DNA from: Luidia sarsii
Lineage: Eukaryota; Echinodermata; Asteroidea; Paxillosida; Luidiidae
Length of the DNA: 64,000 bases
Direction: 5' to 3'
Assembly (NCBI GenBank): GCA_949987565.1
Contig: OX465105.1
Coordinates: 2,570,496 to 2,634,495, forward strand
Below the pieces are notes generated by a model. That model ran no database searches, was not told where the DNA came from, and saw only the letters and a program-made list of their open reading frames with translations. Made by a program: the position numbers and the translations under genes. The first letter of the stretch is position 1; every line of letters starts with the position of its first letter. Of the stretch, positions 50,640-62,400 are shown one piece after another.

Positions 50640-51873
50640 ATTTAGAACAGTCTGAGGACCACGTTTTTCCTCTGGTCCCAGTAGCCTCATCTTGACCCAA
50701 ACCCAGGCTGGTTGACCCATTGGTTGACTACTGTGGTCTGCCATTTGGTAACCAGCCTCAGGACCGTGGTTACTTCCCTGGTCCCAGTAGCCTCATCTTG
50801 ACCCAAACCCAGGCTGGTTGACCCATTGGTTGACTACTGTGGTCTGCCATTTGGTAACCAGCCTCAGGACCATGGTTTCTTTCCTGGTCCCAGTAGCCCC
50901 ATCTTGACCCAAACCCAGGCTGGTTGACCCATTGGTTGACTACTGTGGTCTGCCATTTGGTAACCAGCCTCAGGACCATGGTTTCTTCCCTGGTCCCAGT
51001 AGCCTCATCTTGACCCAAACCCAGGCTGGTTGACCCATAAGTTGACTACTGTGATCTGCCATTTTAGTAACCAGCCTCAGGACCGTGGTTTCTTCCCTGG
51101 TCCCAGTAGCCTCATCTTGACCCAAACCCAGGCTGGTTGACCCATTGGTTGTCTACTGTGGTCTGCCATTTGGTAACCAGCCTCAGGACCATGGTTTCTT
51201 CCCTGGTCCCAGTAGCCCCATCTTGACCTAAACCCAGGCTGGTTGACCCATTGGTTGACTACTGTGGTCTGCCATTTGGTAACCAGCCTCAGGACCGTGG
51301 TTTCTTCCCTGGTCCCAGTAGCCCCATCTTGACCCAAACCCAGGCTGGTTGACCCATCGGTTGACTACTGTGGTCTGCCATTTGGTAACCAGCCTCAGGA
51401 CCGTGGTTTCTTCCCTGGTCCCAGTAGCCCCATCTTGACCCAAACCCAGGCTGGTTGACCCATCGGTTGACTACTGTGGTCTGCCATTTGGTAACCAGCC
51501 TCAGGACCGTGGTTTCTTCCCTGGTCCCAGTAGCCCCATCTTGACCCAAACCCAGACTGGTTGACTACTGTGGTCTGCCATTTGGTAACCAGCCCCAGGA
51601 CCATGGTTTATTGCCTGGTCCCAGTAGCCCCATCTTGACCCAAACCCAGGCTGGTTGACTACTGTGGTCTACCATTTGGTAACCAGACTCGGGACCATGG
51701 TTTCTTCCCTGGTCCCAGTAGCCTCATCTTGACCCAAACCCAGGCTGGTTGACCCATTGGTTGACTACTGTGGTCTGCCATTTGGTAACCAGCCTCAGGA
51801 CCCTGGTTTCTTCCCTGGTCCCAGAAGCCTCATCTTGACCCAAACCCAGGCTGGTTGACCCATTGGTTGACTA
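50640..51873 (-). repeat. 106-bp satellite, cluster 2, inverted relative to cluster 1
   Basis: About twelve copies of the reverse complement of the 8400-9425 unit (GCCATTTGGTAACCAGCCTC, GCCTCATCTTGACCCAAACC). Some copies lack the GACCCATTGGTT segment. It begins about 215 bp after the PKS stop codon and follows three short ACCATTTAGAAC repeats. Confidence 0.95.
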
Positions 51874-53019
51874 TACTTTGGCTCGTTTCTTTGTTCTATT
51901 CATTCTTATGATTGTAACTACGTGTAATTGCTGCGTTGAGTGGACTGGTAGGATCATGTGAGCGTATTGGTAGATTGTTGAATTGCATCTTTAATTGAAT
52001 CTTTAATACAATTGCAACATTTGTGTACATCACTTTGAATCTTTTATTCTGCAATGTTCATTCTATGGAATACTGAATGATTAGTCTCTGTTCCCTCTGT
52101 CCGTGCTCTATGTACTCTATGTACTCTATAGACATTCACAAAATCACCTTTACAAATAAGACGGAAGTATAAATTCCTATGTCCATCAAGCCAACTGAAT
52201 CATGACTGAAATCCTTTACCTTGTACGCTGGTAAAATTGAAGAAAGCCGCTGGTTTTAAAAGTCACTGAGATTACTAACTCTATTGGTGATCAAGCACAG
52301 CTTCGGTTTATATCTTTTCAAGTGATACTCCGATGCTTTTTAATGTTAACCACGCAAAATGCACGGTTTTCACGCAGCAGAATAGCACTGCCAAAAACTG
52401 TGAAAGGCTTATAGTAAGCCCTGCTTAGGCCTACGAAATGGATACCCCTCTTCCATTATCAGTACTAAACAAGAGGGTTGCTGGTCTTGCTCCAAGTCTC
52501 TATTAATATCCTACTTCACAATGATGCACTAAACATTATAGCCAAATGCACGTTTAACAACTATTTTTACGTTTTTAAAATTCATCCCGTTAAGTAAAAC
52601 ACGGTGACATTAACATATGTACAAGTTCTATTTTAATACGTGGCTGTCTCTTTTATGCACAAAACTATTTAATGATAAGATTCAATTATGATTTACTGCG
52701 GGGATATCCGAGCCGAATACTAAACATTAAGGGTTTAGGAGGAATAAATCAAACATATACAAATAATTGTCACTGAAGTGGTCAAGCTCGAGGTAGAGCT
52801 TTTAGTTGTAGTTTTAGTTGTTCAAGGTCTGAAAATAAATTTAGCTTGTGGTCTTTTATAGTGGAATCAGGGTTTACATGACATATTTACAAAATAAAAG
52901 GATAAACAACTATGTCGTTATGTGATGTTTCCCTTTGACTTGTATTTTGCTGTCATTTGCAAAACAACGGTATGCTCATTTGACGGGACAAGGGCTCTGA
53001 GCTTTAGCAAGATGTCGTG

Positions 53020-53025
53020 TTTATT
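53020..53025 (-). promoter_or_regulatory. Candidate polyadenylation signal of the AKAP-like gene
   Basis: AATAAA on the minus strand 150 nt after the stop codon at 53175. Confidence 0.35.
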
Positions 53026-53174
53026 AAACAGTTCGATCAAAACGGCCCCTGCTCTGTAATACCCGTTGCATTTTATAAATTGGGTAAGAAATGCAACCGA
53101 AGTATGTGACAGCGCCGATGTACGTCCGCGCGCTGGTCGTATCGTAGTCACGTATCCTCGTGTGCCCTCTGACC

Positions 53175-53433
53175 CTACTCGTCTTTGGATGACGTCATCG
53201 GCCTTCCCTGCGTCACGGTCGGCTGCTTGGATACATCCACATCTTCGACGGGCGGAAGGTTGTTGTTGTCGTTGCTGCGGTCGAGTTCCCGCCTGCCTGC
53301 GCTGCCTGCCGAGTGCTTATTAGACCCTGTGGCGTGATGAGTGGTGGTCACGAGCAGACTAGTGGCCGTAGCGTTAGCATTGACGCTGGAGTCTGAGGCG
53401 GCGGAGTTGGGAGGCACAGCTAAAGATGCCGGG
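53175..53433 (-). CDS. AKAP-like gene terminal exon
   Basis: Acceptor TTACAG, then SPASLAVPPNSAASDSSVNA and a polar, Asn/Thr/Ser-rich tail ending SSKDE and TAG. No domain recognised. Confidence 0.65.
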
Positions 53434-56400
53434 CTGTAATGTGACAGCAAATACGCGGATAGAGTAGACAGAGAGTTAGGAACTCAGCCACAGACAACTT
53501 CAGGCTATTCACGGTGAAGGTGAAAAGGCAAGAATGGTTTGTTGTGACACCATGCACTTAGTCTTCTACCGGTTGTGAGAAGCAAGGGAGCCAACGTTTC
53601 GGAAGCAATGTGCTATAGTGAGTCTGTCCTGCTGTGGTATGTTATCTTGAAATGTTGTCCATTTCATCATACGTACAGCTCTCCTTCATTCAATATTTCT
53701 AGGAATTCTACCTTCGATGACAAAACTATTTGAAATATCCAACAGTACAATACCCATATAACCCCCATAATTTCACAACAATGATACAGCTTAAATGCTT
53801 TGAAGAGAAATCCTTTAAACAAAAACACCAGAAGAACAAATTATTATCTCCTTGTACCTGATGTTGGATTTACTGCCGGCTTCGGAAGATGTAGCACCTT
53901 TCTATAAAGGAAGAATTTGACGGAGAAGAAACTATAAGTTAGCTCCAAATTAACACCATTCTGTGCTTATTGTGAAGACTAATCAATGGCTGTAATATTA
54001 AGACGCCTACCACATTCTTTGTAGAATGCATGCTGACAAGAATTTACTGGAATTTACAAATCTTTGAAAGTTGATGGGCCTGGAAATGTGATGTTAAATG
54101 TGATATGCTATTAATTAAAGCACATGTGGGATGGCGTATGGTGACATTGCATCCTTACCGGAGGCTGCTTTGTCGTTTGGGGCGGTTGTGGCTGCGACTG
54201 GAGTTCGGGCAGGCTGTCGTGACCTCGGGCAGCTGTTTGCTTGGGATCCAGTGCCCCCGTGGACTGGCTTGACTCCGGTATTCCCCTCTCTCCTCCCGAC
54301 TCTATCCCTGGAGACACGGCCCCCGCCTCGGCACCGCTCCGGCGATCGACCGCGGTGGCCGAGCCACTGCTTCGACCCTCCTTGGAGAACATCCTGCTCA
54401 GCCGCTCGATCACGGCCGAGATGAGGCTCCGTGACCGGCGTGTCCTGGTGGCCTGGCGATCGGCGCTGCAGTCGGAGGAGGACCTCGCTTCTTGGTCGGT
54501 CTGGATCGTTTCGTCTGATGAAGACTTCGCGGTGGCTTCATCTTTGGTGGCGACGTCAGTAGCCGGTGAGACTTCCTCAGGTTGCTGGTGACTCGCTTCG
54601 GTTTGTTGCAGGCTATCAGGTTCCTCGGCATCGTCTGTGCTCTGGGGCTTGGCAGCTTCGTCAGACGCCCTTTGGGGCTGTTCGTCTCCGGGGCTCTTAG
54701 CGGGATCCTCGACCGGCGCTGCTGGCGAACTGTCCGGTGAAGGATCCTGCTCCTCCGACGGCTGATCCTGCTCGCCCGGTCTTGGCGGCTGAGGCTCCGT
54801 GGATCCCGGCGGTGGTCCGTCCGGCACGGGAGCCCTTTCCTCGATCGGTGGCATCTCCACCGGTGTCTGGATGATGACGAAAGACGAGCCCGAAGACGGC
54901 ACTGTCTGGACGTGAGTCGGTGAAGCTTGTCTGCGTGCATCGATGGTCGCAGCCGGCTGAGAATCTGCCGTGGGCTTATTTGCTCTGACCTTGCTCTCAC
55001 TGCGAAGGGAACCCGTGGATGCCTTCTTGGTCTGAATTCGCGGAGCTGAGATAGACGCCTGTGCAGAGCTGGATGGACGAGAGCCTTTAGCGTCCGAGGC
55101 CGACGGACGCGCTCCGCCGGAGTTGCTCGCCGAGCGCCGGCTTCCAATAGCGGTGGACGCGGCAGGAGAGACGTTGATGAGTCGCACCGAGCCCCCGGAC
55201 CCTTTGCCCGACATGAGCTTGCCCAGGCTGGCAGACTGCCGCCTAGCGCTGGCCATGGACGGAGCCGGGCTGACCTTAATCAGTCGGACCGACCCAGACG
55301 ACGGCGGCTTGCTGACCCGGGACCGCTGCTTGGGAAGTCCAGGCGCGGAGGATGCCGTCGAAGATGAAGACCCTTTCCCCGATCGCTTGTCCCCTGGACT
55401 CTGCCGCTGGCCTCCCGACCCTGCACCGAGCACCGCCTGGGCCTTCAGGGAGTAAGGAGACAGCGAGCGACCCCTGGGCTTCGGGGAGGGAGACTTGGAG
55501 GCCCTCGGCAGGAGACGTCCGCTTAGAGAGCCCGGTGGTGTCCTTTGCCTAGACCCCGCCGCCGACTGGGAAACACATGTCTTCGGCGTCCCACCATTCC
55601 TGGGCGAAGTCTTTCCCACGACCGACTGTGAATAATGAAAGTATGACCATTTCTGTAAATTATTAGGGTAATACGAATTGAATTACTTGTATGCTAGGAG
55701 ACTTTGGTGAGGCTTTGTACTTACATCACTCTCTGCTTTGAGAACCTTCTTGGAAGCCTCTTGCTTCTGTTCTAAGTCCTTACTCTCTGGGGTCGACTTT
55801 TGCGGGACGTCAGGGTCTCTGTGCTCCTTGTCACTCGTTCCTAACTCCTCCTTGCCCAACAGCTTTCCGCACTGCTTCTCTTCGGATTCTTTTACGAGAA
55901 TCACATCTGATTTGAGTTTCAGCCTTACATCAGATTCTATCGCAGGTTCATGAGCTTCCACCTCGATCTGGTTTTCATCCTCTTTCAGCGAGGCCGTGGA
56001 TAACCTCTGCTTCTCTTGTAAGTCAAAGCATTGAGGTAACTGTTCTTCTTCGCTTTCATCTTGAGGTTTAGTTTCGGGCACATCGTTGGCCGATTTGGTG
56101 TCGATAGGCCCGTCTGGGGTCTGGATTCTAGGAGCACCTTGTGAATCGCGGTCTCTGACTTCCTCCTCCGCTTTCCTTTCTTCGCCCTTCGAGAATTCCG
56201 TCGCTGCGCATGGTGGTGAAGACTCTTCAGCATCAACAGTTTCCTCACCAATGGCCTCGTCTTGCAGAGCAAGTTCTTGCTCTGCGGCGTCTTGATCTTC
56301 GTAGCTGATATCGTCGCGGGCTTCCCTGGCCAGATCTATGGAGCCGCTGAGGGCGAGATCTGCCGGTGCCTCTCCTGTGGGCGCGTAGGCTGCCTCGTCG

Positions 56401-59400
56401 GTGGCTCCGGGGTGGATCCTAACCGAGCGCTTTCTGCTAAAGATGCTGCTGAGGCGCTCGATCACAGCTCCTAGCAGACTGCGCGAGGAGGAAGCCGCTT
56501 GCGTCGTCGTCTTCGTCTCAGCGGCGCTCTGACTAGAGGCCGTCTCGGTCGGGCGCTCGGAGGCTGTCGCTGGCAACTCCTCGGGCCTCGTCGCGGCGCG
56601 TAAGACGTGGACGTCTCTCGAGTTGCCGCTTCGGAGGGACCTGCTGCTGTGGCGAGAGACTGGCGAAGCGGCTCCCACCTCCTGCTCGTTGGGCGACCGG
56701 AAGTCTCCTCCCGCGGGGGTGTCTTTGGGCTCTGGAGGGGAGTGTGGCGTGGTTTCGCCCTCCGCATCCGGACCGCCCTCTTCTGCAACCGGCTCCTCTA
56801 TGACCGTGTCGTCCACAACTTCGTGCACCTGTAGAAATTGGATGAGAAGATCTCTAATAGTAGGCCATCTATGACAGAATCCTAAAAGCAGTGGCAACCG
56901 AGGTTAATACGTGGATAGCGTTTTACCTTGACGCTATCAAGAGTTGCCTCCGGGGTCACTAAAAATCAATTATGAATGTCCTTTGGGATAGTAGCATACA
57001 TGAGCCGTTTGATCGAAAGTTTTCATGTCGTTGTAACTTGATCTTCGGGATTAAATGAAAACAAAACAATGGGAAAGGGTAGAGTACGTGCACGCGGGCA
57101 TTTCGATCGTCACAGAATCGGCCAGTTAACTAGCCTCTTTGGGCCTCTGGGTGAGGGCGCCCTACGAGTTTATAACGTAAACAGATCTGATTTCAGATAC
57201 CTGATAGGTTTTCCTCCTTGGCAGGTAGCAGACTCCTTCGGCTTCGTCGTGGCCCACCAGTTCCTCGTCTGAGTGATGCGCTCCGATGTCTTCGTGGGGC
57301 TGGTCCAGGACGGCGTAGGTCACAGCGTGCCTCTGCTCATCGTGTGCGTGAGACAGCTCATCGACCAGCGTGTCCTTGAGACACTTGGCCGAGCCCTGGC
57401 AGTGGCTCATGTCCGGCCGGAACACGTTACGGAAGGAGTTTCGGCCGGAGGCTGAGTAGGCTGGCGGTACTCTGTGCCTGTCGTCGGGCTTTATGGAGAT
57501 GGCCGACAGGTTGTGCGAGATGATCTCCTCGTCCAGGTCCAGAGGATGGTTGTGGTAGACGGGGACGATGCCGTGGGGCCCGGGGCACGCCTCCTGGCTG
57601 CCCACCGCCTTTTGGGAGCATTCCCCAGCCTCGGAGACCCTGTGGTCCGATCGAGCGTCCAGATCGTGCACGAGGTGGCCCGAGTTGTCCGCGTGAAGGT
57701 CCTCAACGGAGAGGACCTTCTCAGTGACGGACTCGTGGGTCTTGTCGTGGGGGATGACGGCCCCTTCGAAGATCGTCTTGTCGTGGCTCTTCTTCACCAC
57801 CGAGGTCAGGCCTTCAACTCGCGAACCCTCCAGGCATTCGGCCAGGGAGTGCACGCTCTCCTCCTCCGCTATGATCTCGTTTTCCACCACGCCGATGATT
57901 TCGTCCTCGACTTCGGACTCGGAGCTGGTGTCATCGTCTGGAGCTGCCTCGTGATCCACTGTTATGTCCGTCTCATCGTCCTCAAACACTTCGTGGACTG
58001 CCGCCAGGAGAATGCTGCTTCGGTGTGCCACGACGTCGAGCCCAACTTGACTCATTTCATCCGCTTCTTTGTTGTGGTCATCAGAGACTGCGTGCTTCAC
58101 ATTGACCCGAGACTGACTTGAGGCAACATTATCAACCTGAAGAGAAGATTACAGAGGGCAGAAAACACATAACCATATAAACATAACAAGTCTTATGTAA
58201 ACAAAAAAATCAAATGAAACCTCAGTGAAATTGTCGACTTGATCAAATTAAGGACTGAATCAAAGACAGTGAATCAAATCACCTTGTTAATGTCTTTCTG
58301 CGAGTCCGACGCTGCAGTATGTAGTGCTGGGCATGGTGGCGGCGTATGATCGTCTTTTGTCGGCAAGGCTGACACCAGACCAGGATGATCAGGCTTGATG
58401 ATGTCGGAGGCCACCGCCCTTGTCTTGACCACGGATCCCTGTGTCGGCTCCGGTGAGGTCTGATTGATGGCACTCTTGGCAAGCTCAGGGGAGAAGGGAC
58501 TTGCCGAGCGAGACCCACGAGACCGGCAGCGGCTGTTCGCTCGCTCAGACTTGAGCTGCTGACGGGCCGCCTGCAGGGCATCGTCTGGCATCACCGGGGC
58601 CAGACGGCTGCTGCTTCTCCGGGCGGGCTTGGGGTCGTGTCCGGCCAGGTAGGTGACTGCGTTCTGCAGGGCGCCCGCAGCGGCGTCCTGGGCGAGAAGG
58701 CTGCTACTTGTCTGGGGAGCCTGCATGCGCTTCTCTATTTGGAGATGCAGTGCAGCGTTGTGCAAGGCCTCTCTGGTGACCACCTGTGCCAGTAAACTGC
58801 TATCAGAGCGAATGGGATGAGACCCTTCTGATTCAAGCTGTGCGGCTGCCCTTGTCAAGGCGTCGTTAGCGACGGCCTCTGCCAAGAGGCTGCTGTCTCT
58901 ACGAGGCGGGGCTGCCTCCTGCTTTCTCTGGAGCTGCCGCGTCGCTTTCTTGAGGCTGTCGTTGGTGATGGCCGTAGCCAGTAAGCTGCTGCCGGGGTGA
59001 GCTGGCTCTCCGAGTGCAGCCAGGATCTCCTCGTTGTCCAGTCGTCTCTTGACGCTCTTCAGAGCGTCGGCGGCGAAGGCCTGGGCCAGTATGCTGCTAC
59101 TGCTTTGCGGGGGCCGCTGGCCAAGCTGCCTCATCACATTCTTCACTGCGTCCGCTGCGATGGCCTCTGCGATGAGGCTGGAGCTTGACTGGGGGAGAAG
59201 GACCTGCAGTTGCCTGGTGGCGCTGCGAATGGCGTTAGACGCCATCTCCTCGGCTAGGAGACTGGCGCCTGAGCCTCCGAGCGGCATCTCGCGGAGCTGG
59301 CGAGCGGCGGTCCTGATTGCGTCTGAGACCACCCTCTCGGCGATTAGACTCGTGCCCGAGTCGCTCAGCTCCTTCTGGAGCTCGCTCGTCACATTCCTGA

Positions 59401-62400
59401 TGGCTTCCTGGACCAGGTCGTCGGCCAGGAGGCTGGTGTCTGACGTCTGCTCCAGCTCCTGCGAGACGGTGCGCGCCATCTCCCCGTGCAGCTGATCGGT
59501 CACAGTCCTGATGGTGTCCCAGACCAGATCCTCTGCAAGAACGCTGGTGTCGGACTCCTGGCGGGCTTCCTCCTCCAGCTCGCGGGTGACCTTCCGCAGG
59601 GCGTCCGAGACCACTGCCACGGCTAGGAGACTGCTGCTCGTGTGCCCCTGGGAGGGAGCCGATGCTCGGGACGGCACGTCGCCCACGCTGGTCCGCTGGG
59701 TTACACCGAGCTGCTTAGGGATGAGGGCAGCTCCGGTATCCGAGGCGACCAGTCTCATCGGCGTGGGGCTCGGGGTCTGAGGCAGACCGCCTTCGGCCAA
59801 GACCTGCTCCCTGGCTCTCCTAAACGCCTTGGAAAGCACCAGTCTCGCCACCGTGCTGCTAGTCAACTCCAAGACGCTGGAGCGACGCATGACCCCGGGG
59901 AGCCTGGTCTCCTTGCAGACAGCGGTCTCCTCGCGCACATCGACGGCTGATCCAGGCTCCCTGGAGTGCTTCTCCGTCTCGAGCGCTTGGAAGACATTCG
60001 CGACCAGTTCCCTGGCAGTGGTGATGTACGTTTCGTGTTGATCTCCAAACAGGGCTGACAACTCGGCAGAAGAAAGTAGTAAAGCTGCAGGACATAGAGA
60101 AGAAAAATGGAAATGGGGGTAAGCAATTCATTTATTGCCTGTGACTGCTGCTACTCCGCCACTAAAACGATGATTAATTACTTGAGAGGCCCGACTCCAC
60201 AATAATGCATGATCAAACTAGCTATAAACTGTGAGAATTGATTTTTGGAGCCAATTGCACATAAATTGCCAGTAGGGAATAGCCTTTGTAACGAAATTGT
60301 GCTGTTGCTGTTGCTGCGCATGTTGTTGTTGCTACTGCTACTGCTACTGCTACTGCTGCTGATGTTGTTGCTGTTGCTGCTGATTTTGCTATTGCTGCCA
60401 CTGTTACTATTGTTGTTACTGTTGCTGTTGCTGCTGTTGCAGTTGTTGTTGCTGTTGCTGCTACTGTTGCTGCTATTGCTGCTACTGTTGCTGTTGCTGT
60501 TACTGTTGCTGCTGTTGCTGCTACTGTTGCTGTTGCTGTTACTGTTGCTGCTGTTGCTGTTGCTGTTGTTGTTTCTGTTTTTTCTGTTGTTGTTTGTGTT
60601 GTTGTTGCTGTTACTGTTGTTGTTGTTGCTGTTGTTGTTTCTGTTGTTACTGTTGTTACTGTTGCTGCTACTGTTGCCTTTGCTTTTGCTGTGCTGTTGC
60701 TGTTTCTGTTGTTGTTTCTGTTGTTGTGTTGCTGTACCGTTGCTGTTGCTGTTACTGTTGCTGCTGTTGCTGTTGCTGTTGTTGTTTCTGCTTTTTCTGT
60801 TGTTGTTTGTGTTGTTGTTGTTTCTGTTATTGTTGTTGCTGTTGCTGTTGTTGTTGTTGTTTCTGTTGTTACTGTTGCTGCTACTGTTGCTGTTGCTTTT
60901 GCTGTGCTGTTGCTGCTTCTGTTGTTGTTTCTGTTGTTGCTGTTGATGTTTAATTGAAGCAATCAAATTGATAATACACTCCATACCATCATCTTCGTGG
61001 ATGCCAGTGCTAGCTGCTTGTCCCTCCTCTTCCTTCTCCTCTTCCTCTTGGATTTGTTCGAATGTGTCCTCGCCTCGTCTCGATATTGACGGAAGGACTG
61101 ACTTTGGCTCAATGACCACGGTGGGGGATTGGACGGGGGACAGGACCGGGGAACACATCTATCGCGCACACCCAAAAAAACAACCATGGGCTGTTAAAAA
61201 TGATCCATGTAAAACATTCAGTGGACATTTTCCTAGACAGTATTCGATGCCTGATCCCTGAAGATATTGCACACGGTCGTTAATTGTTGAATACTGACTG
61301 GCGCCCCACCCCATCAAAGACTAGTTGACTATTTGGGAAGGCCACCCCATAAGGACTGGATCCATGTATAGCTCAGGTGGTAGAGCGCCGGTACGTAAAA
61401 AACACAGTCCTGTGTTTAAAATCTCAGTCCAAATAAAAACCAAATCCTTTTCTTTTTACAGATTGTCCTTTGCATGATCGGAAATATATATTTTTTTCAA
61501 ACAAACAGACCTACAAATACCCTTGTGCAAGTCTTTCGGAAGATCCAGGGATATCATTTGTCCTCACCGGCAGATATTTCTCGTAGTCTATCTTCCAGAC
61601 CCCGTCAGCTGGAGAGAGTTGCATCTTGTCCAGTGCGCCTTGGATCGGCCACGTGCTGTGATGACGCGGGCCCCCTAACCCATGACGTGGCGCTTTGTAT
61701 CGATGGCCGCCTGTTCCAAGAAAATCCTCAACTGGTCATGAAAACACAGACAATTGTCTGGGCTTGGATTTGATTCCAGGCATCTTCATCAGTTAATGTA
61801 CCGGCCCTCGAACACCCTGAACTATCAAGCCGAAAATAAAAGTTAAATGTCCCTAGCGACAGGAGAAAAAAAATGATGATGTAATTTGCTCCTATCAGTA
61901 GAAAGTCACACGGTAATGCCGACCATTAATCATGTCATTATGAGATCTGGTGCAAATATAGTTACGATGTGATGACCTGTTTAACTTCCAGACTGCTATT
62001 GTCAGTATCGACAGTATCTTGGGTGATCCTAGTGCGTTCGTTTATCATGACTTCAACTAGTTAAGGACATGCGTGAGCGAGTGAGCGCAGAAAACGAACG
62101 AAGCGAAGACCCATTCGCGACCGTGGGGTTCCTCTAGACTGACCGTTCGTTTTTCGGCGTCGGCGTTCGAAGCGTTTGCGCACGGCGTTCAGTTTCCTCT
62201 CAAGACGGGCCTGGATCTTAGCCTCCTTGGACTGGATCTTCATCGCTCTCGTATCCCGGATGCTTTCAAAAGTGGCTGGAAGGAGTTTGAATAGAAAGCA
62301 TGTAATGGGTGTCGCGGTAGTGGCTTCGATCTGTTTACATTATAGGTCTGCACTGTAAAACAAATGAAAGAAATGGGCAACTTTGAACGGAGAATCTCTC

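Larger units (their letters stand above)
50425..53174. other. Intergenic DNA between convergent PKS and AKAP-like genes
   Basis: Mostly the reverse 106-bp satellite, then AT-rich DNA from 51880 to 53174 in which I see no gene or recognisable element apart from the polyadenylation signal noted for the minus-strand gene. Confidence 0.6.

Noticed and set aside
60245..60946. 233-codon poly-Leu plus-strand frame
   Set aside because: Antisense reading of the CAA/CAG trinucleotide array.
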